Origin: a virus
Length of the DNA stretch: 56,718 bases
Direction: 5' to 3' (one strand)
Virus record (IMG/VR): IMGVR_UViG_3300044684_000179
Location: 1-56,718 of that record
The notes beneath the pieces were generated by a model. It had not been told where the DNA came from, ran no database searches, and worked only from the letters and a program-made list of their open reading frames with translations. The stretch's first letter is position 1, and each line of letters starts with the position of its first letter. The translations under genes and the position numbers were made by a program. Below are positions 32,306 through 40,296 of the stretch, piece by piece.

Positions 32306-32596
32306 TCAGTGCATCGCCCAGGCGAGGCAGAGCAGCAGCACAATCCCGAGCGCCCAGGCGGCGCCGCGCGACTTCGAGCTGCCGCCACTCGGCAGAGTGC
32401 CGCCCTTCGCGGGCGGGCGCGTTTCGACATAGGAGAGACCTGCGCCGATAGCGCTGTAGGTGGCGCGCGTGCCGCGCTTCGACAGGTTCAGTGTGACGCC
32501 GCTGCCACCCAGACTCGTGCTCACGCCTGACTTCGAGAGGTTCATGCGCACGCCGGGCAACACCTTGATGCTCTTGCGGAAGCGAAAGAAGCCCAT
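32306..32596 (-). CDS. DUF4236 family protein with membrane tail
   Basis: 96 residues. MGFFRFRKSIKVLPGVRMNL then SKSGVSTSLGGSGVTLNLSK is the DUF4236 signature, followed by a linker and a C-terminal membrane helix (AWALGIVLLLCLAWAM). The family is widespread in phages and bacteria and has no known role. It is the last gene of the second leftward operon; its stop is one base from the stop of the opposing gene. Confidence 0.85.
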   Translation of the reverse strand: MGFFRFRKSIKVLPGVRMNLSKSGVSTSLGGSGVTLNLSKRGTRATYSAIGAGLSYVETRPPAKGGTLPSGGSSKSRGAAWALGIVLLLCLAWAMH

Positions 32597-32599
32597 TGC

Positions 32600-32956
32600 T
32601 CAATCCTCCACGGCTACCGCGTTGCGGTCAACCTGCTGCTCCTGCTCGCGGTAGAGCAGATGCCACACGGCGCGGTACAGGCGCGAGCGCCACGGCACAC
32701 GCGCCGTACTGTTGAAGTCGCCGTAGTCGATCCCGCGTGTCGCGTTCGCTGCCGCCTTCGCCACCGTGTCGCGCGGGGCCTCAATGCGATAGCGGTAGTC
32801 CTCTTCCGCGGTGATGGTCTCGGCGTAGGTGTGGCGACCGGCGTGGCGCAGGAAACGCTCGGCATCGCCAGGGAACCGGCCGCACACCAACATCGAGTGC
32901 TTGTTGCTTGGATGCTCGGTGATAGACACGAAACAGTCGCTGGTCATGATCCACAT
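32600..32956 (-). CDS. Conserved phage protein of unknown function (118 aa)
   Basis: MWIMTSDCFVSITEHPSNKH and FPGDAERFLRHAGRHTYAET, ending RLYRAVWHLLYREQEQQVDR, match a common family of small phage proteins that begin MW-x-T and contain a short DYxYR segment. The family's role is unknown. The ATG has a ribosome site (AAGGAAG). Confidence 0.7.
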   Translation of the reverse strand: MWIMTSDCFVSITEHPSNKHSMLVCGRFPGDAERFLRHAGRHTYAETITAEEDYRYRIEAPRDTVAKAAANATRGIDYGDFNSTARVPWRSRLYRAVWHLLYREQEQQVDRNAVAVED

Positions 32957-33114
32957 GAGGTACTTCCTTCGTCGGCTCGTTCGGCCGGGTAGTCGATGGC
33001 CTCGTCGCGGGCCTGTTGAATGAGGCGGTCGGCCAGCTTGTCGGTCGCCGCCTCGATGTCGTCGTCGTTGTGGCCGAGGCTGCGCAGCGAGCGCGCTAAA
33101 AGTCGCTCGCTCAT
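32944..33114 (-). CDS. Small hypothetical protein (56 aa)
   Basis: Minus-strand frame MSERLLARSLRSLGHNDDDI then EAATDKLADRLIQQARDEAI. The ATG overlaps the upstream stop and the end overlaps the next gene by 13 bases. Helical, acidic. Likely real because of the couplings. Confidence 0.6.
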   Translation of the reverse strand: MSERLLARSLRSLGHNDDDIEAATDKLADRLIQQARDEAIDYPAERADEGSTSCGS

Positions 33115-33593
33115 TGCTGCACCAGCTCGGCCGGCACCATCACCACGTCACCCTTCTTGCTGGCGACGTAGCAGCGCATGGCGGCGACGAGGGGCTCTTT
33201 CGCAATCGCTTCGTGTGTGCCTTGCCCCTCCCACCCAAAGCGAACGGCGCGCCACTTGCCGTACCAGTCGCCGCCTTCCAGTAGCGGGCCGACCTCGATC
33301 TTTTCGCGCCCGATGATCGGGCCGCCCTGCGCCCAATCGCACCAGGGCCGAAAGTTGACCGCAAAGCGGAAGTCCGGCGTGCGCATGATCTTGAGGGCGC
33401 GCACCGGCGCCTCGACGCCGAACACCACGCAGACATCCGGGTCGCCGTCTTCGGCTTTCGCGTCAACTCCGCAACCCATGCCATGCCGGAAGGCGTAGGT
33501 GAGCCCTTCGCATGAAGGGTCGATCTGCGCGACCGCGTAGCCGAGCGCCGGCCCGGTCAGCTCGCTCGTCTTCACTTCGATCATCGTGCTCAT
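33111..33593 (-). CDS. DUF2591 (NinX-like) protein
   Basis: 160 residues. MIEVKTSELTGPALGYAVAQ and PDFRFAVNFRPWCDWAQGGP, IIGREKIEVGPLLEGGDWYG, then YVASKKGDVVMVPAELV are the DUF2591 family features. Members are found in nin-type regions; activity unknown. Confidence 0.85.
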   Translation of the reverse strand: MSTMIEVKTSELTGPALGYAVAQIDPSCEGLTYAFRHGMGCGVDAKAEDGDPDVCVVFGVEAPVRALKIMRTPDFRFAVNFRPWCDWAQGGPIIGREKIEVGPLLEGGDWYGKWRAVRFGWEGQGTHEAIAKEPLVAAMRCYVASKKGDVVMVPAELVQQ

Positions 33594-33778
33594 GCTGCGG
33601 CTCCCTGTTCACGCGCAGCCATGCGGCGGTCGAAGTCGGCCCACATTTCGACGGTGGCGACGAATTCGCCGTTCAGCAGAAGACGGACGGCGTAGGCGTG
33701 CGAGGACTCCACGGTCAGGTCCGGCCGATGTTTCGCGATCCACTCGCGCACAGCCGGCATGGCTTCGCTCATCTTCAT
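33590..33778 (-). CDS. Hypothetical protein (62 aa)
   Basis: MKMSEAMPAVREWIAKHRPD then LTVESSHAYAVRLLLNGEFV; ATG overlaps the upstream lipoprotein stop. A small alpha/beta protein of unknown role. Confidence 0.6.
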   Translation of the reverse strand: MKMSEAMPAVREWIAKHRPDLTVESSHAYAVRLLLNGEFVATVEMWADFDRRMAAREQGAAA

Positions 33779-34014
33779 GCGCGCCTCCTGCAGATCGGCT
33801 TGCCTGCGGCATCGAGCCGAGGCGTGATGGAGGCGCCCATACCGAACAGGCCGGGCGTCACAAGGTACTGGCATCCGGTGAGCGCATCGGTGCGCGGCGT
33901 GAAGCCGCTACGCCCACCCGGCGGGTCGCTGTCGTCGCGCGGCGTGCACGAGTCGAGCGTCAGCGAGATTGCAAGCAGGGCCACGATAGGCCAGAGGATC
34001 GGGTGCAGCTTCAT
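33775..34014 (-). CDS. Small lipoprotein (79 aa)
   Basis: MKLHPILWPIVALLAISLTL then DSCTPRDDSDPPGG is a lipoprotein signal with Cys in the LDSC lipobox. The rest (TGCQYLVTPGLFGMGASITP; RLDAAGKPICR) contains two cysteines and resembles small DUF6440-type phage proteins. Overlaps both neighbours. Confidence 0.65.
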   Translation of the reverse strand: MKLHPILWPIVALLAISLTLDSCTPRDDSDPPGGRSGFTPRTDALTGCQYLVTPGLFGMGASITPRLDAAGKPICRRRA

Positions 34015-34250
34015 TGCAGGGTCTCCGTGGTCTCGCCGGTCTCGTGCTCGGCGTAGGCATCGAACGGCCACGCATCGGCCGGGGCCGGCGCATGCGCTCG
34101 CACGGTGCCGTCGGGCGTGCGCGGCAGGCGCAGCAGCTTCCCGCAGGCGGGGCAGTAGTGGTGGGTGCAGGTCGGATCGGCCTCGAAGTCCGCCCGCGCG
34201 TCAGCGGGCAGGGGTTGACCGGTGCCTTCGCAGCGCTGTGTGGTGTTCAC
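34011..34250 (-). CDS. Zinc-ribbon protein (79 aa)
   Basis: FEADPTCTHHYCPACGKLLR has a CTHHYCPAC zinc site; an acidic tail follows (WPFDAYAEHETGETTE). Unknown role. Confidence 0.6.
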   Translation of the reverse strand: MNTTQRCEGTGQPLPADARADFEADPTCTHHYCPACGKLLRLPRTPDGTVRAHAPAPADAWPFDAYAEHETGETTETLQ

Positions 34251-34465
34251 AGAATCCTCCCGAGTCGGTCTTGCACTTCCGTGCGCAGCAGCCCGAGCGC
34301 TTCACCATCGCGGCCTGCGCGCAACAGCTCGAACGCGCGCTGCACGAACTCGTCGCTGCAGGTTGCGGAGTAGTCGTTGCGCCCCTCCAGCTCTTCCGCC
34401 AGCTCTTCGGTGCTGATCTCAGACAAGTCAACTTCAACTTCCGTTGTGACGTAGACGCGGGTCAT
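34247..34465 (-). CDS. Hypothetical acidic protein (72 aa)
   Basis: MTRVYVTTEVEVDLSEISTE then ELAEELEGRNDYSATCSDEF. Common small protein type in phages (a beta-hairpin and a helix). Unknown role. Confidence 0.6.
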   Translation of the reverse strand: MTRVYVTTEVEVDLSEISTEELAEELEGRNDYSATCSDEFVQRAFELLRAGRDGEALGLLRTEVQDRLGRIL

Positions 34466-34466
34466 G

Positions 34467-34952
34467 TCAGAGCCCCCGCGGCGTGATCGGCGCGAGGGCC
34501 TGAGCGATCAGCGGGTGAACGGCGCCCGTGCCGGGGTAGTTGGCCGGATCGTTCGCGCCCTCGGCGTCCTCCAGCGCGGCGCGCGCGTCGGCAAACGCCT
34601 TGAACTCGCCCAGGCCGGGCCGGCTCATCGGTACGCCGTGGCGCTCGCAGTGCTCCAGCAGCCCGCGCAGGGCATCGCGCAGCTTCGGCGCCGCGGCGTA
34701 CAGGCTCGCCAGCTCGCGGCTTTCGGCATCGTCGGCCGGGCCGGTGAGTGCCATCACGTCGCCCGTTTCGGCGCACAGCACAGCCGCATGCCTCTTGCCG
34801 TTGCCGAGTTCACAGGTCGGCAAGGGGTTGCCGCGCGCGGCCTCTTCGTCGTTCGTGGCGCGCACGGTGCAGAGCGCCATGATGCCGCCGTCTGGCAGCG
34901 TGGCGTGGATGGTTGCGGTGCCCACGTATGGGCGGCGGGTCGGTCTGGTCAT
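34467..34952 (-). CDS. Hypothetical protein (161 aa)
   Basis: The N-terminal strand region (TATIHATLPDGGIMALCTVR) and LASLYAAAPKLRDALRGLLE with HCERHGVPM are like small accessory phage proteins of the HTPGPW type, which contain an AAPKLL segment. Unknown role. Confidence 0.6.
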   Translation of the reverse strand: MTRPTRRPYVGTATIHATLPDGGIMALCTVRATNDEEAARGNPLPTCELGNGKRHAAVLCAETGDVMALTGPADDAESRELASLYAAAPKLRDALRGLLEHCERHGVPMSRPGLGEFKAFADARAALEDAEGANDPANYPGTGAVHPLIAQALAPITPRGL

Positions 34953-34979
34953 GGTTGGCTCCGGTGAACAGTCGAACAG

Positions 34980-35105
34980 TCAGAAGGGCGCCGAGTGGCA
35001 GCGCGCGGCGCGCTCGCGTCGCAGCTCGCGCAGGTGGCGCCACTGGCGGCGCAGCTCGCGCCAGCCGGCGCGCAGCGCGGCCCAGGCGTCGCGGGCGGCG
35101 CTCAT
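34980..35105 (-). CDS. Tiny Arg/Trp-rich protein (41 aa)
   Basis: MSAARDAWAALRAGWRELRR then QWRHLRELRRERAARCHSAP, a strongly basic amphipathic helix. The ATG overlaps the upstream stop. Could bind nucleic acid or membranes; no family. Confidence 0.5.
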   Translation of the reverse strand: MSAARDAWAALRAGWRELRRQWRHLRELRRERAARCHSAPF

Positions 35106-35458
35106 GCGGCTGCCCCTTTGGCGCGCGCAATGGCAGCGCTGGCGGTGCGCTGAATCTCGGCGAGCGTGTTGGCGGTGGGCGCGGCGGGGCGCAGCGAGGC
35201 GTCGGCGCGGAACGCGGCGCGCAGTGCCGCCTCGGCCGGCGGGAAGATGCGCTCGTGCGTCGCGGTATCCGCCACCAGCGATGCCGCGTCGGCGGCGACG
35301 GCCGCGGCGTCGTAGGCTGACGGCGGCGGCGTCATCCTCCCGTCGCGCACATCGAGCAGCATTTGGGCGAGCGTGAGCACCGTGGCGATCAGCAGCGGCT
35401 GATCGGCGTTCGCGATGGCCTGGGCGAAGATGCCCAGGCGACGATCATTCGAGGTCAT
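35102..35458 (-). CDS. Hypothetical helical protein (118 aa)
   Basis: MTSNDRRLGIFAQAIANADQ then PLLIATVLTLAQMLLDVRDG; Ala-rich and helical. Between the tiny basic protein and the VWA-like gene. Unknown role. Confidence 0.6.
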   Translation of the reverse strand: MTSNDRRLGIFAQAIANADQPLLIATVLTLAQMLLDVRDGRMTPPPSAYDAAAVAADAASLVADTATHERIFPPAEAALRAAFRADASLRPAAPTANTLAEIQRTASAAIARAKGAAA

Positions 35459-35482
35459 GAGGTCTCCCGTGATGTGGTGGGA

Positions 35483-36352
35483 TCAGACGGCGGCCAGCTC
35501 GCCGGAGAACTTCGCAACGGTCTTTTCAACCCATGCCAGCGGGTCGCGCAGCACTTCGGCCGCGTTGCCTTCTTCGGTCATCGAGACGGCAGGCAGGTAG
35601 AGCGTTTCGCCGGGCAGCGCCAGCAGCTCGCGCACGCGGGCCACGTAGGCGGGGCTCTCCACTGCGCCGTAGCGGCTACCGCGCAGCGTTGCCCATTGCC
35701 CGTCGAAACCGTGCAGCAGCTCGGATGCGCCGTAGAACAGGCGCCGCGCCGCAGCCACATCCGACAGCAGCCACGCGGCTGTCGCTAGGTCGAGCGGTGC
35801 CGTGTTGATGCGGCAGCTCACGATGGAGGCCCGCTCTTTGGCATCCAGGCCGGGCGCTCGGCTGTCGCAGCCCATCACGCAGCCCACCTCCAAGGAAACC
35901 GGCCGCACGGCGGCCAGCGCCATCACGGCAGCCAGTGCGGCCACGCCGCGCGTGCGCATGTCCTTCGCCTTTACGCCGCCGGAACAGGTGAGGTCAACGA
36001 ACACCGACAGGGGCGCGCTTTCGTCGCCCTGCGTGGCCGGTGTGCGCATGCACTCGGGCTCGCCCGCCAGCGCCTCGGGCACCACGGGGTAGCAGCCCGC
36101 CACGTCCGCCACATCCACCCAGCGCGAGGTTTCGAGGTTCAGCGCGAGGCGGCCCAGCAGCGCCTCGGCATCGCGCACAGCGGAATCGTTGCCGGCGCGA
36201 GCGTATTGCAGCGCCTTGGGGCCGGTGGTGCTGCCGTAGAAGCTGCGAATGTCGTGAGCCTGCACTCGGGTGCAGCGGTTGCTCTCCAGCCAGTCGGCCA
36301 GCTCCGCGGAACTGTCGAATTGCACCCGGTTGATGGAATCGTCGCGATACAT
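35483..36352 (-). CDS. VWA-like partner of the MoxR ATPase
   Basis: 289 residues. After an N-terminal alpha-rich region, APLSVFVDLTCSGGVKAKDM (about 114-132) has a DxTxS-type sequence (D120, T122, S124) at the end of a hydrophobic strand, as in a VWA metal site, followed by helices and strand (PVSLEVGCVMG). It is encoded directly after the MoxR-type ATPase, in the fixed pairing seen for MoxR/VWA systems. The assignment as VWA is inference. A palindrome-derived ribosome site precedes it. Confidence 0.6.
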   Translation of the reverse strand: MYRDDSINRVQFDSSAELADWLESNRCTRVQAHDIRSFYGSTTGPKALQYARAGNDSAVRDAEALLGRLALNLETSRWVDVADVAGCYPVVPEALAGEPECMRTPATQGDESAPLSVFVDLTCSGGVKAKDMRTRGVAALAAVMALAAVRPVSLEVGCVMGCDSRAPGLDAKERASIVSCRINTAPLDLATAAWLLSDVAAARRLFYGASELLHGFDGQWATLRGSRYGAVESPAYVARVRELLALPGETLYLPAVSMTEEGNAAEVLRDPLAWVEKTVAKFSGELAAV

Positions 36353-36357
36353 GATGG

Positions 36358-36372
36358 CTCCCGTTTTGGTAG
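36358..36372 (-). promoter_or_regulatory. Palindrome site 7, fused to the ribosome site of the VWA-like gene
   Basis: Minus strand CTACCAAAACGGGAG; the last five bases serve as Shine-Dalgarno (GGGAG) six bases before the ATG. Lies in the 35-base gap between two genes of one operon. Confidence 0.55.
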
Positions 36373-36387
36373 TCGTTGCGGGCGTGC

Positions 36388-37797
36388 TTAAGCAACCATC
36401 GCCCACTGCTGCGCGCTCATCCCCTTGCGCAGCACCAGCTCGCGCACCGCGGCCACTGGCAAGCCCTGGTCGAGCAGCGAGGCGCCGTAAATCGTGGCGC
36501 GCGGGGTCACGTGCACACCCTTGACGCCCTTTTCCGCCACCTTGCGGCGGAACGCCTGCACCTCGCGCACCCACTCTTTGCGGGCGCACAGTTGGGCTTC
36601 GAGCGCTTCGTCAATATTCCACTCCACCATCACGAAGCGGTCGAGCGTTGCTGCGTCGAGCTTCATGCGGCCGGTGAACTCGGCGGTAGCCCCCAGGCCC
36701 GTCGTATTGGCCGCGGCCACGATCACGCAATCCGGGTGCCGTTCAATCATGCCGTCGGGGAACGCCATCACACCGTTGGCGAGCGCCGCATTGAAGGCGA
36801 CCACGGCCTGCGCCACGCTGCCGTCGATCTCATCGAACAGGTACACCCCACCGCTCTCCCAGGCATCCCTGAAGGGTGTGCGCACCAGCTTGCCGTGGGC
36901 ATCAACAAAGCCCGTCAGCTCATACTTCGTCGAAAGCGCGCCGTTGCAGTAGAAGCCCAGGCCCAGCGCCTTCGCGGCATTGCGCGCTGCCGTGGTCTTT
37001 CCGGTGCCCGGGGGGCCGTAGAGCCACACGTTCAGGCGGTGCCCGTCCGGTTGCTTCGCGGCGCACAGGTGCAACAGGGTCTCGAACTTCTCATGCTGCG
37101 CGCCCTCTACCTTGAACGTGCCCCGCTCGCTGGTCACGTTGAGGTCGCGCGCCGGAATCGCCGCCAGCCTCGCCTCCACAGCCTCCAGCAGCAGCGCGCC
37201 GCGCTCGTTGAGCATCGGTTCCACAATGCCGCGCACCTCGTCAGCGTCAAGCCCGGCTTTGCCTGTCGCCAGCAGCTCAGCGAGCAGCGCAGCCAGCTTG
37301 CCCGCGGCATCGGCCGGGTTCGCTGCCGGCGGCGTGGCGGCGCGCTCCTGTGCAACCGCGGGGGCCGGCGTTGCGGCGGGAGTCGGCGCGGCAGCGGTCG
37401 GCGCGGGAATGGCGGCAAGGTGGGCCGCGGAAGCCGCCTCAGAGAGCCCCAACACGGTCATGGCAGTGCTCACGAGGTCGTCAACCGGGCAGGCGCGGCC
37501 TTCGCGAGCGCGCTTCTCGCGGGTGCGGCCGGTTTCCTCGGCGGCCTTGCGGGCATCGAAGGCGCGCGAGGCGCCGGGCACAAACTCGAAATCTGCCGGG
37601 TCTTGCCCCGCGGCCTCAATCGCCGCGAACAAGTCGGGCGCCGGCCGGGCCGCCAGAATGAGGCGCATTTCCGGCAGCGTCACGCGCTCCCAATCGGCTT
37701 TGTAGCCCAGGCGAGCGAGCAGGGCGGCGGTACCCTCTTTGCCCAGGTTCAGGAGGTCAAACTGCGCGGTGGTGGTGGTCATCGTCGCGGTGCTCAT
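36388..37797 (-). CDS. MoxR-type AAA+ ATPase
   Basis: 469 residues. Walker A is GPPGTGKT (261-268), Walker B VYLFDEID (318-325), sensor 1 Asn in AAAN (361-364) and an arginine region LDRF (385-388). The N-terminal half is Ala/Pro-rich and possibly a substrate-binding region (LLNLGKEGTAALLARLGYKA). MoxR ATPases remodel a protein or metal complex together with a VWA partner, encoded next. Its promoter region has palindrome site 8. Confidence 0.9.
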   Translation of the reverse strand: MSTATMTTTTAQFDLLNLGKEGTAALLARLGYKADWERVTLPEMRLILAARPAPDLFAAIEAAGQDPADFEFVPGASRAFDARKAAEETGRTREKRAREGRACPVDDLVSTAMTVLGLSEAASAAHLAAIPAPTAAAPTPAATPAPAVAQERAATPPAANPADAAGKLAALLAELLATGKAGLDADEVRGIVEPMLNERGALLLEAVEARLAAIPARDLNVTSERGTFKVEGAQHEKFETLLHLCAAKQPDGHRLNVWLYGPPGTGKTTAARNAAKALGLGFYCNGALSTKYELTGFVDAHGKLVRTPFRDAWESGGVYLFDEIDGSVAQAVVAFNAALANGVMAFPDGMIERHPDCVIVAAANTTGLGATAEFTGRMKLDAATLDRFVMVEWNIDEALEAQLCARKEWVREVQAFRRKVAEKGVKGVHVTPRATIYGASLLDQGLPVAAVRELVLRKGMSAQQWAMVA

Positions 37798-37857
37798 GGT
37801 GGGTTGCGGTTCCTGTTGTCTGCCCGGCGCCACTGCGGTGCCGTTGGGGTGTATTGT

Positions 37858-37872
37858 GTACCAAAAAGGTAG
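37858..37872 (-). promoter_or_regulatory. Palindrome site 8 before the MoxR ATPase gene
   Basis: Minus strand CTACCTTTTTGGTAC, preceded by TTGCAG and followed by ACAATAC (a -10-like sequence). Located 60 bases before the ATG. Confidence 0.55.
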
Positions 37873-37967
37873 CTGCAACCGCTATCTAACAGTCTATTTT
37901 ATAGGGGTTTACCCCTAATTTTGGCTTGGAATTGAGGTGAGGCAAGGGCCCCAGAACAGCCAAAACA

Positions 37968-37988
37968 GCCGAAACGGTAGTTTTCGGC
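37968..37988 (-). terminator. Terminator between DUF6011-like and MoxR genes
   Basis: On the minus strand GCCGAAA-ACTACCG-TTTCGGC followed by TGTTTTGGCTGTTCTGG. A 7-bp stem with a T-rich tail 10 bases after the stop of the upstream gene. Its loop contains a CTACC half-site. Confidence 0.5.
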
Positions 37989-37997
37989 CCCACAGGC

Positions 37998-38618
37998 TCA
38001 CCAGCCGAGCCGTCCGGCGCATACCGGGCCAATTCCGCGGGCAAGGCTGTCCGCGTCGGTGAGCGGCCGGGCGCACACCGAACAGTGCCCGGTCAGCCGG
38101 CCGTGTCGTTCCGCTGCGCTGGCTGGCGATGCAGCAGCCTCGACGATGGCCGCCTGATCCTCCAGGCTGCAGGCCATCGAACGATGGAACGCGCCGCCGG
38201 TGATCTTGCCAAGGTACGTGCCGCCGCGCGTGACGTACAGCGCGCCAGGGTTCTTGCCGCCGGGTTTTGACGGCTTGAATGTGAACACACCGAGCTGCAG
38301 CTTTGGCCGCTGCAGGCCGCTTGCGCGGGCCGCCTCGAATGCGCGCTCGATGGCGCTCACGTCCACGACGGGCGCCGGGTTGCGCGCCTGCTCGGCTTCG
38401 CGCTGGAGCTGGCGCTGGATCGCTTCGAGCTGCCGCGCGGTGAGGGCGCCGTAGTTGCGCAAGCCGAAGCGCAGGCTGTCGGCGAACTGCGATTCGCTGC
38501 GCGACAGCCACGCAGCTTCCGCCGGGTGCTCGGCGGCCCACTGCGCCGCAGCAGCTTGGCGCGGGCTTCGGCGCTGGATCGGCACGATGAGCTGACTGCT
38601 GTAGGTCGTCGTTTGCAT
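37998..38618 (-). CDS. DUF6011-like zinc-binding protein
   Basis: 206 residues. The end TGHCSVCARPLTDADSLARG then IGPVCAGRLGW is the DUF6011 motif (CxxC, then IGPxC), a probable zinc site. The centre has LGVFTFKPSKPGGKNPGALY and VTRGGTYLGKITGGAFH, a beta-rich domain found in phage proteins of this kind; the N-terminus is helical. Start at the ATG preceded by GGGAG, which is part of palindrome site 9. Confidence 0.75.
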   Translation of the reverse strand: MQTTTYSSQLIVPIQRRSPRQAAAAQWAAEHPAEAAWLSRSESQFADSLRFGLRNYGALTARQLEAIQRQLQREAEQARNPAPVVDVSAIERAFEAARASGLQRPKLQLGVFTFKPSKPGGKNPGALYVTRGGTYLGKITGGAFHRSMACSLEDQAAIVEAAASPASAAERHGRLTGHCSVCARPLTDADSLARGIGPVCAGRLGW

Positions 38619-38624
38619 GATTAG

Positions 38625-38639
38625 CTCCCGAAAAGGTAG
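38625..38639 (-). promoter_or_regulatory. Palindrome site 9, fused to a ribosome site
   Basis: Minus strand CTACCTTTTCGGGAG, 6 bases before the ATG of the DUF6011-like gene; GGGAG is the ribosome site. Confidence 0.55.
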
Positions 38640-38668
38640 TCGATGCGGGCGCGCAAAGGCCGGGGCGC

Positions 38669-39556
38669 TTACTTCGGCTCGGGCAGTGCGTTGGGGTAGT
38701 GCTTGGCGATGATTCGGTTCAACTGCTCGACCAGATCGAGGCGCTTGAACCGGACGTGTCCGGCGCCATTGCGGAAGCACTTGACGATCATGTAGTCGTC
38801 GGCCGCGTCCGGGTCGCTCTTGCTGCTCACCTTGTTGAGCAGCGACCACCAGCCGCCGCGATGGTCCGGCTCAGGTTTTCCTTCGAGGACGCGGAACACG
38901 CGCGTCAAGTCGTCCAGCCTGTCGCTGGCGCGGTGATTCAGACAGCCAAGGCTTTCGCCGCTCGAACCGTAGCGCCCAGGGATCACTGAGCCGCGCAAGC
39001 ACTTGATGACAATGCGCTTGCCGAATTTCTGCGGCAGGTTGGTCTTGTAGTCCCAGGCCAGATGCCGGAACACCTCGACGACGCCGCGCTCGAAAATGTC
39101 GCTGCGGCTGTCGTGCAGCATCTTGAAGGTGCTGCGAATGTTGGCGTCTGTCAGCTCAGGGAAGTCGCCCTCGCTGATGGACTTGTCCCAGGTCTCACGC
39201 GCTTTCGCATCCATGAGTGAGCGCATGCCGCTCTGCGCCATGAGGTACTGCCACGCGGCCGCATCGACACCCACGCGCAACAGCCGCTCCACCTCGGCAA
39301 CGTCGCGCGCCTCCATGTGCCAACGCCGGCCGCGCCAGTCGTTGCCCAGGTAGCAGTCGGAGATCGCGCGCTCGCCGCTGTGTCCGCGGCTGAAACTCGT
39401 GCTGATCGTGAAGCGCGGCATGCCCAGGTGCCCGTCGCCAGCGATCATTGCGGCGTCGCGGATCAGCTCGACGGCCTGTAGCAGCTTCGCCATTACCGCC
39501 GCCCGTTGGTTGACGAGGTTGGCGATGCTGACGCTGGGAACGATGTCGGTGCTCAT
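38669..39556 (-). CDS. DUF4942 family protein
   Basis: 295 residues. MDAKARETWDKSISEGDFPE, TFKMLHDSRSDIFERGVVEV and FRHLAWDYKTNLPQKFGKRI followed by VIKCL match DUF4942, a domain found in phage proteins and sometimes fused to DNA methyltransferases. Here it stands alone. The C-terminus (SKSDPDAADDYMIVKCFRNG; AGHVRFKRLDLVEQLNRIIA) may be an added module. Role unknown. Confidence 0.8.
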   Translation of the reverse strand: MSTDIVPSVSIANLVNQRAAVMAKLLQAVELIRDAAMIAGDGHLGMPRFTISTSFSRGHSGERAISDCYLGNDWRGRRWHMEARDVAEVERLLRVGVDAAAWQYLMAQSGMRSLMDAKARETWDKSISEGDFPELTDANIRSTFKMLHDSRSDIFERGVVEVFRHLAWDYKTNLPQKFGKRIVIKCLRGSVIPGRYGSSGESLGCLNHRASDRLDDLTRVFRVLEGKPEPDHRGGWWSLLNKVSSKSDPDAADDYMIVKCFRNGAGHVRFKRLDLVEQLNRIIAKHYPNALPEPK

Positions 39557-39870
39557 GCTTGCTCTCCGGCGGTTGTTGTGATGGCCGCGCGCACCTCATC
39601 CAGCCAGCCGGCGATGAGGGCAGCAGGCCCGGTGCGGCGCGGGTCGCTTTCGAGGATGGCGCTCATACTGGCTTCGAGCTTCAGCAGCGCCTGCAGCAGC
39701 TTGGGAGCAGCCGCGATCAGCTGTGCGTTCGCAAGTTGCTCGGCGGTCCATTGCTCGCCGTTGTGGCGCAGCGCGAACAGCCACTTGCCGCCGGCAGTGA
39801 TGACGCAATACTCGTTCGCGTCGCCTTGCGAACGGACTTCCCACGGCCCCGGGGTGTGCTTGGTGTTCAT
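39553..39870 (-). CDS. HTPGPW family hypothetical protein
   Basis: 105 residues beginning MNTKHTPGPWEVRSQGDANE, then ANAQLIAAAPKLLQALLKLE. The HTPGPW start and the N-x-x-LIAAAPxLL helix are a very common phage protein pattern with unknown function. ATG overlaps nothing; its stop overlaps the DUF4942 start. Confidence 0.8.
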   Translation of the reverse strand: MNTKHTPGPWEVRSQGDANEYCVITAGGKWLFALRHNGEQWTAEQLANAQLIAAAPKLLQALLKLEASMSAILESDPRRTGPAALIAGWLDEVRAAITTTAGEQA

Positions 39871-39901
39871 GCTTCATCCCCAGTGGTACGGCCGGCGGCG
39901 C

Positions 39902-40258
39902 TCACCGCACCCACCTCACGAGCGCTCGCACGTCGTCGAGCGTCACGAAGGGCGGCAGGTCGGCCGTGTTGCCCTCGTCATCGTGGTCCAGCATCACACC
40001 CACACCCGCCAGCGTTCGGCCGGCGAGCTTGAACATGCGCACATGCTCGGGCGCGCGCAGCAGCCCCTCGTCATCCACCCACAGATCAACCAGCGGATGA
40101 ATGCGCGCGAGATCAACCGTCACGCAGTCGATGCGCTTGTAGAGCGCCTGCAGCGTCAGGCCCTCGCCGTCTGCCGTGATGCTTTCTTCGGTCACGGCCT
40201 GGTTCTTCGGGTCGATGACGATGCAGCGATATACCCGGGTGAGAGTTTCAGTGTTCAT
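39902..40258 (-). CDS. DUF3846 family protein
   Basis: 118 residues. LTLQALYKRIDCVTVDLARI and PLVDLWVDDEGLLRAPEHVR, then AGRTLAGVGVMLDHDDEGNT, match DUF3846, in which LQ-x-VxG, DE and the N-x-A pattern recur. These are small proteins of phages and plasmids of unknown function. Confidence 0.8.
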   Translation of the reverse strand: MNTETLTRVYRCIVIDPKNQAVTEESITADGEGLTLQALYKRIDCVTVDLARIHPLVDLWVDDEGLLRAPEHVRMFKLAGRTLAGVGVMLDHDDEGNTADLPPFVTLDDVRALVRWVR

Positions 40259-40296
40259 GGTGGCTCCAGTAAATGCGGCTATGCCGCGGGGTTTAG

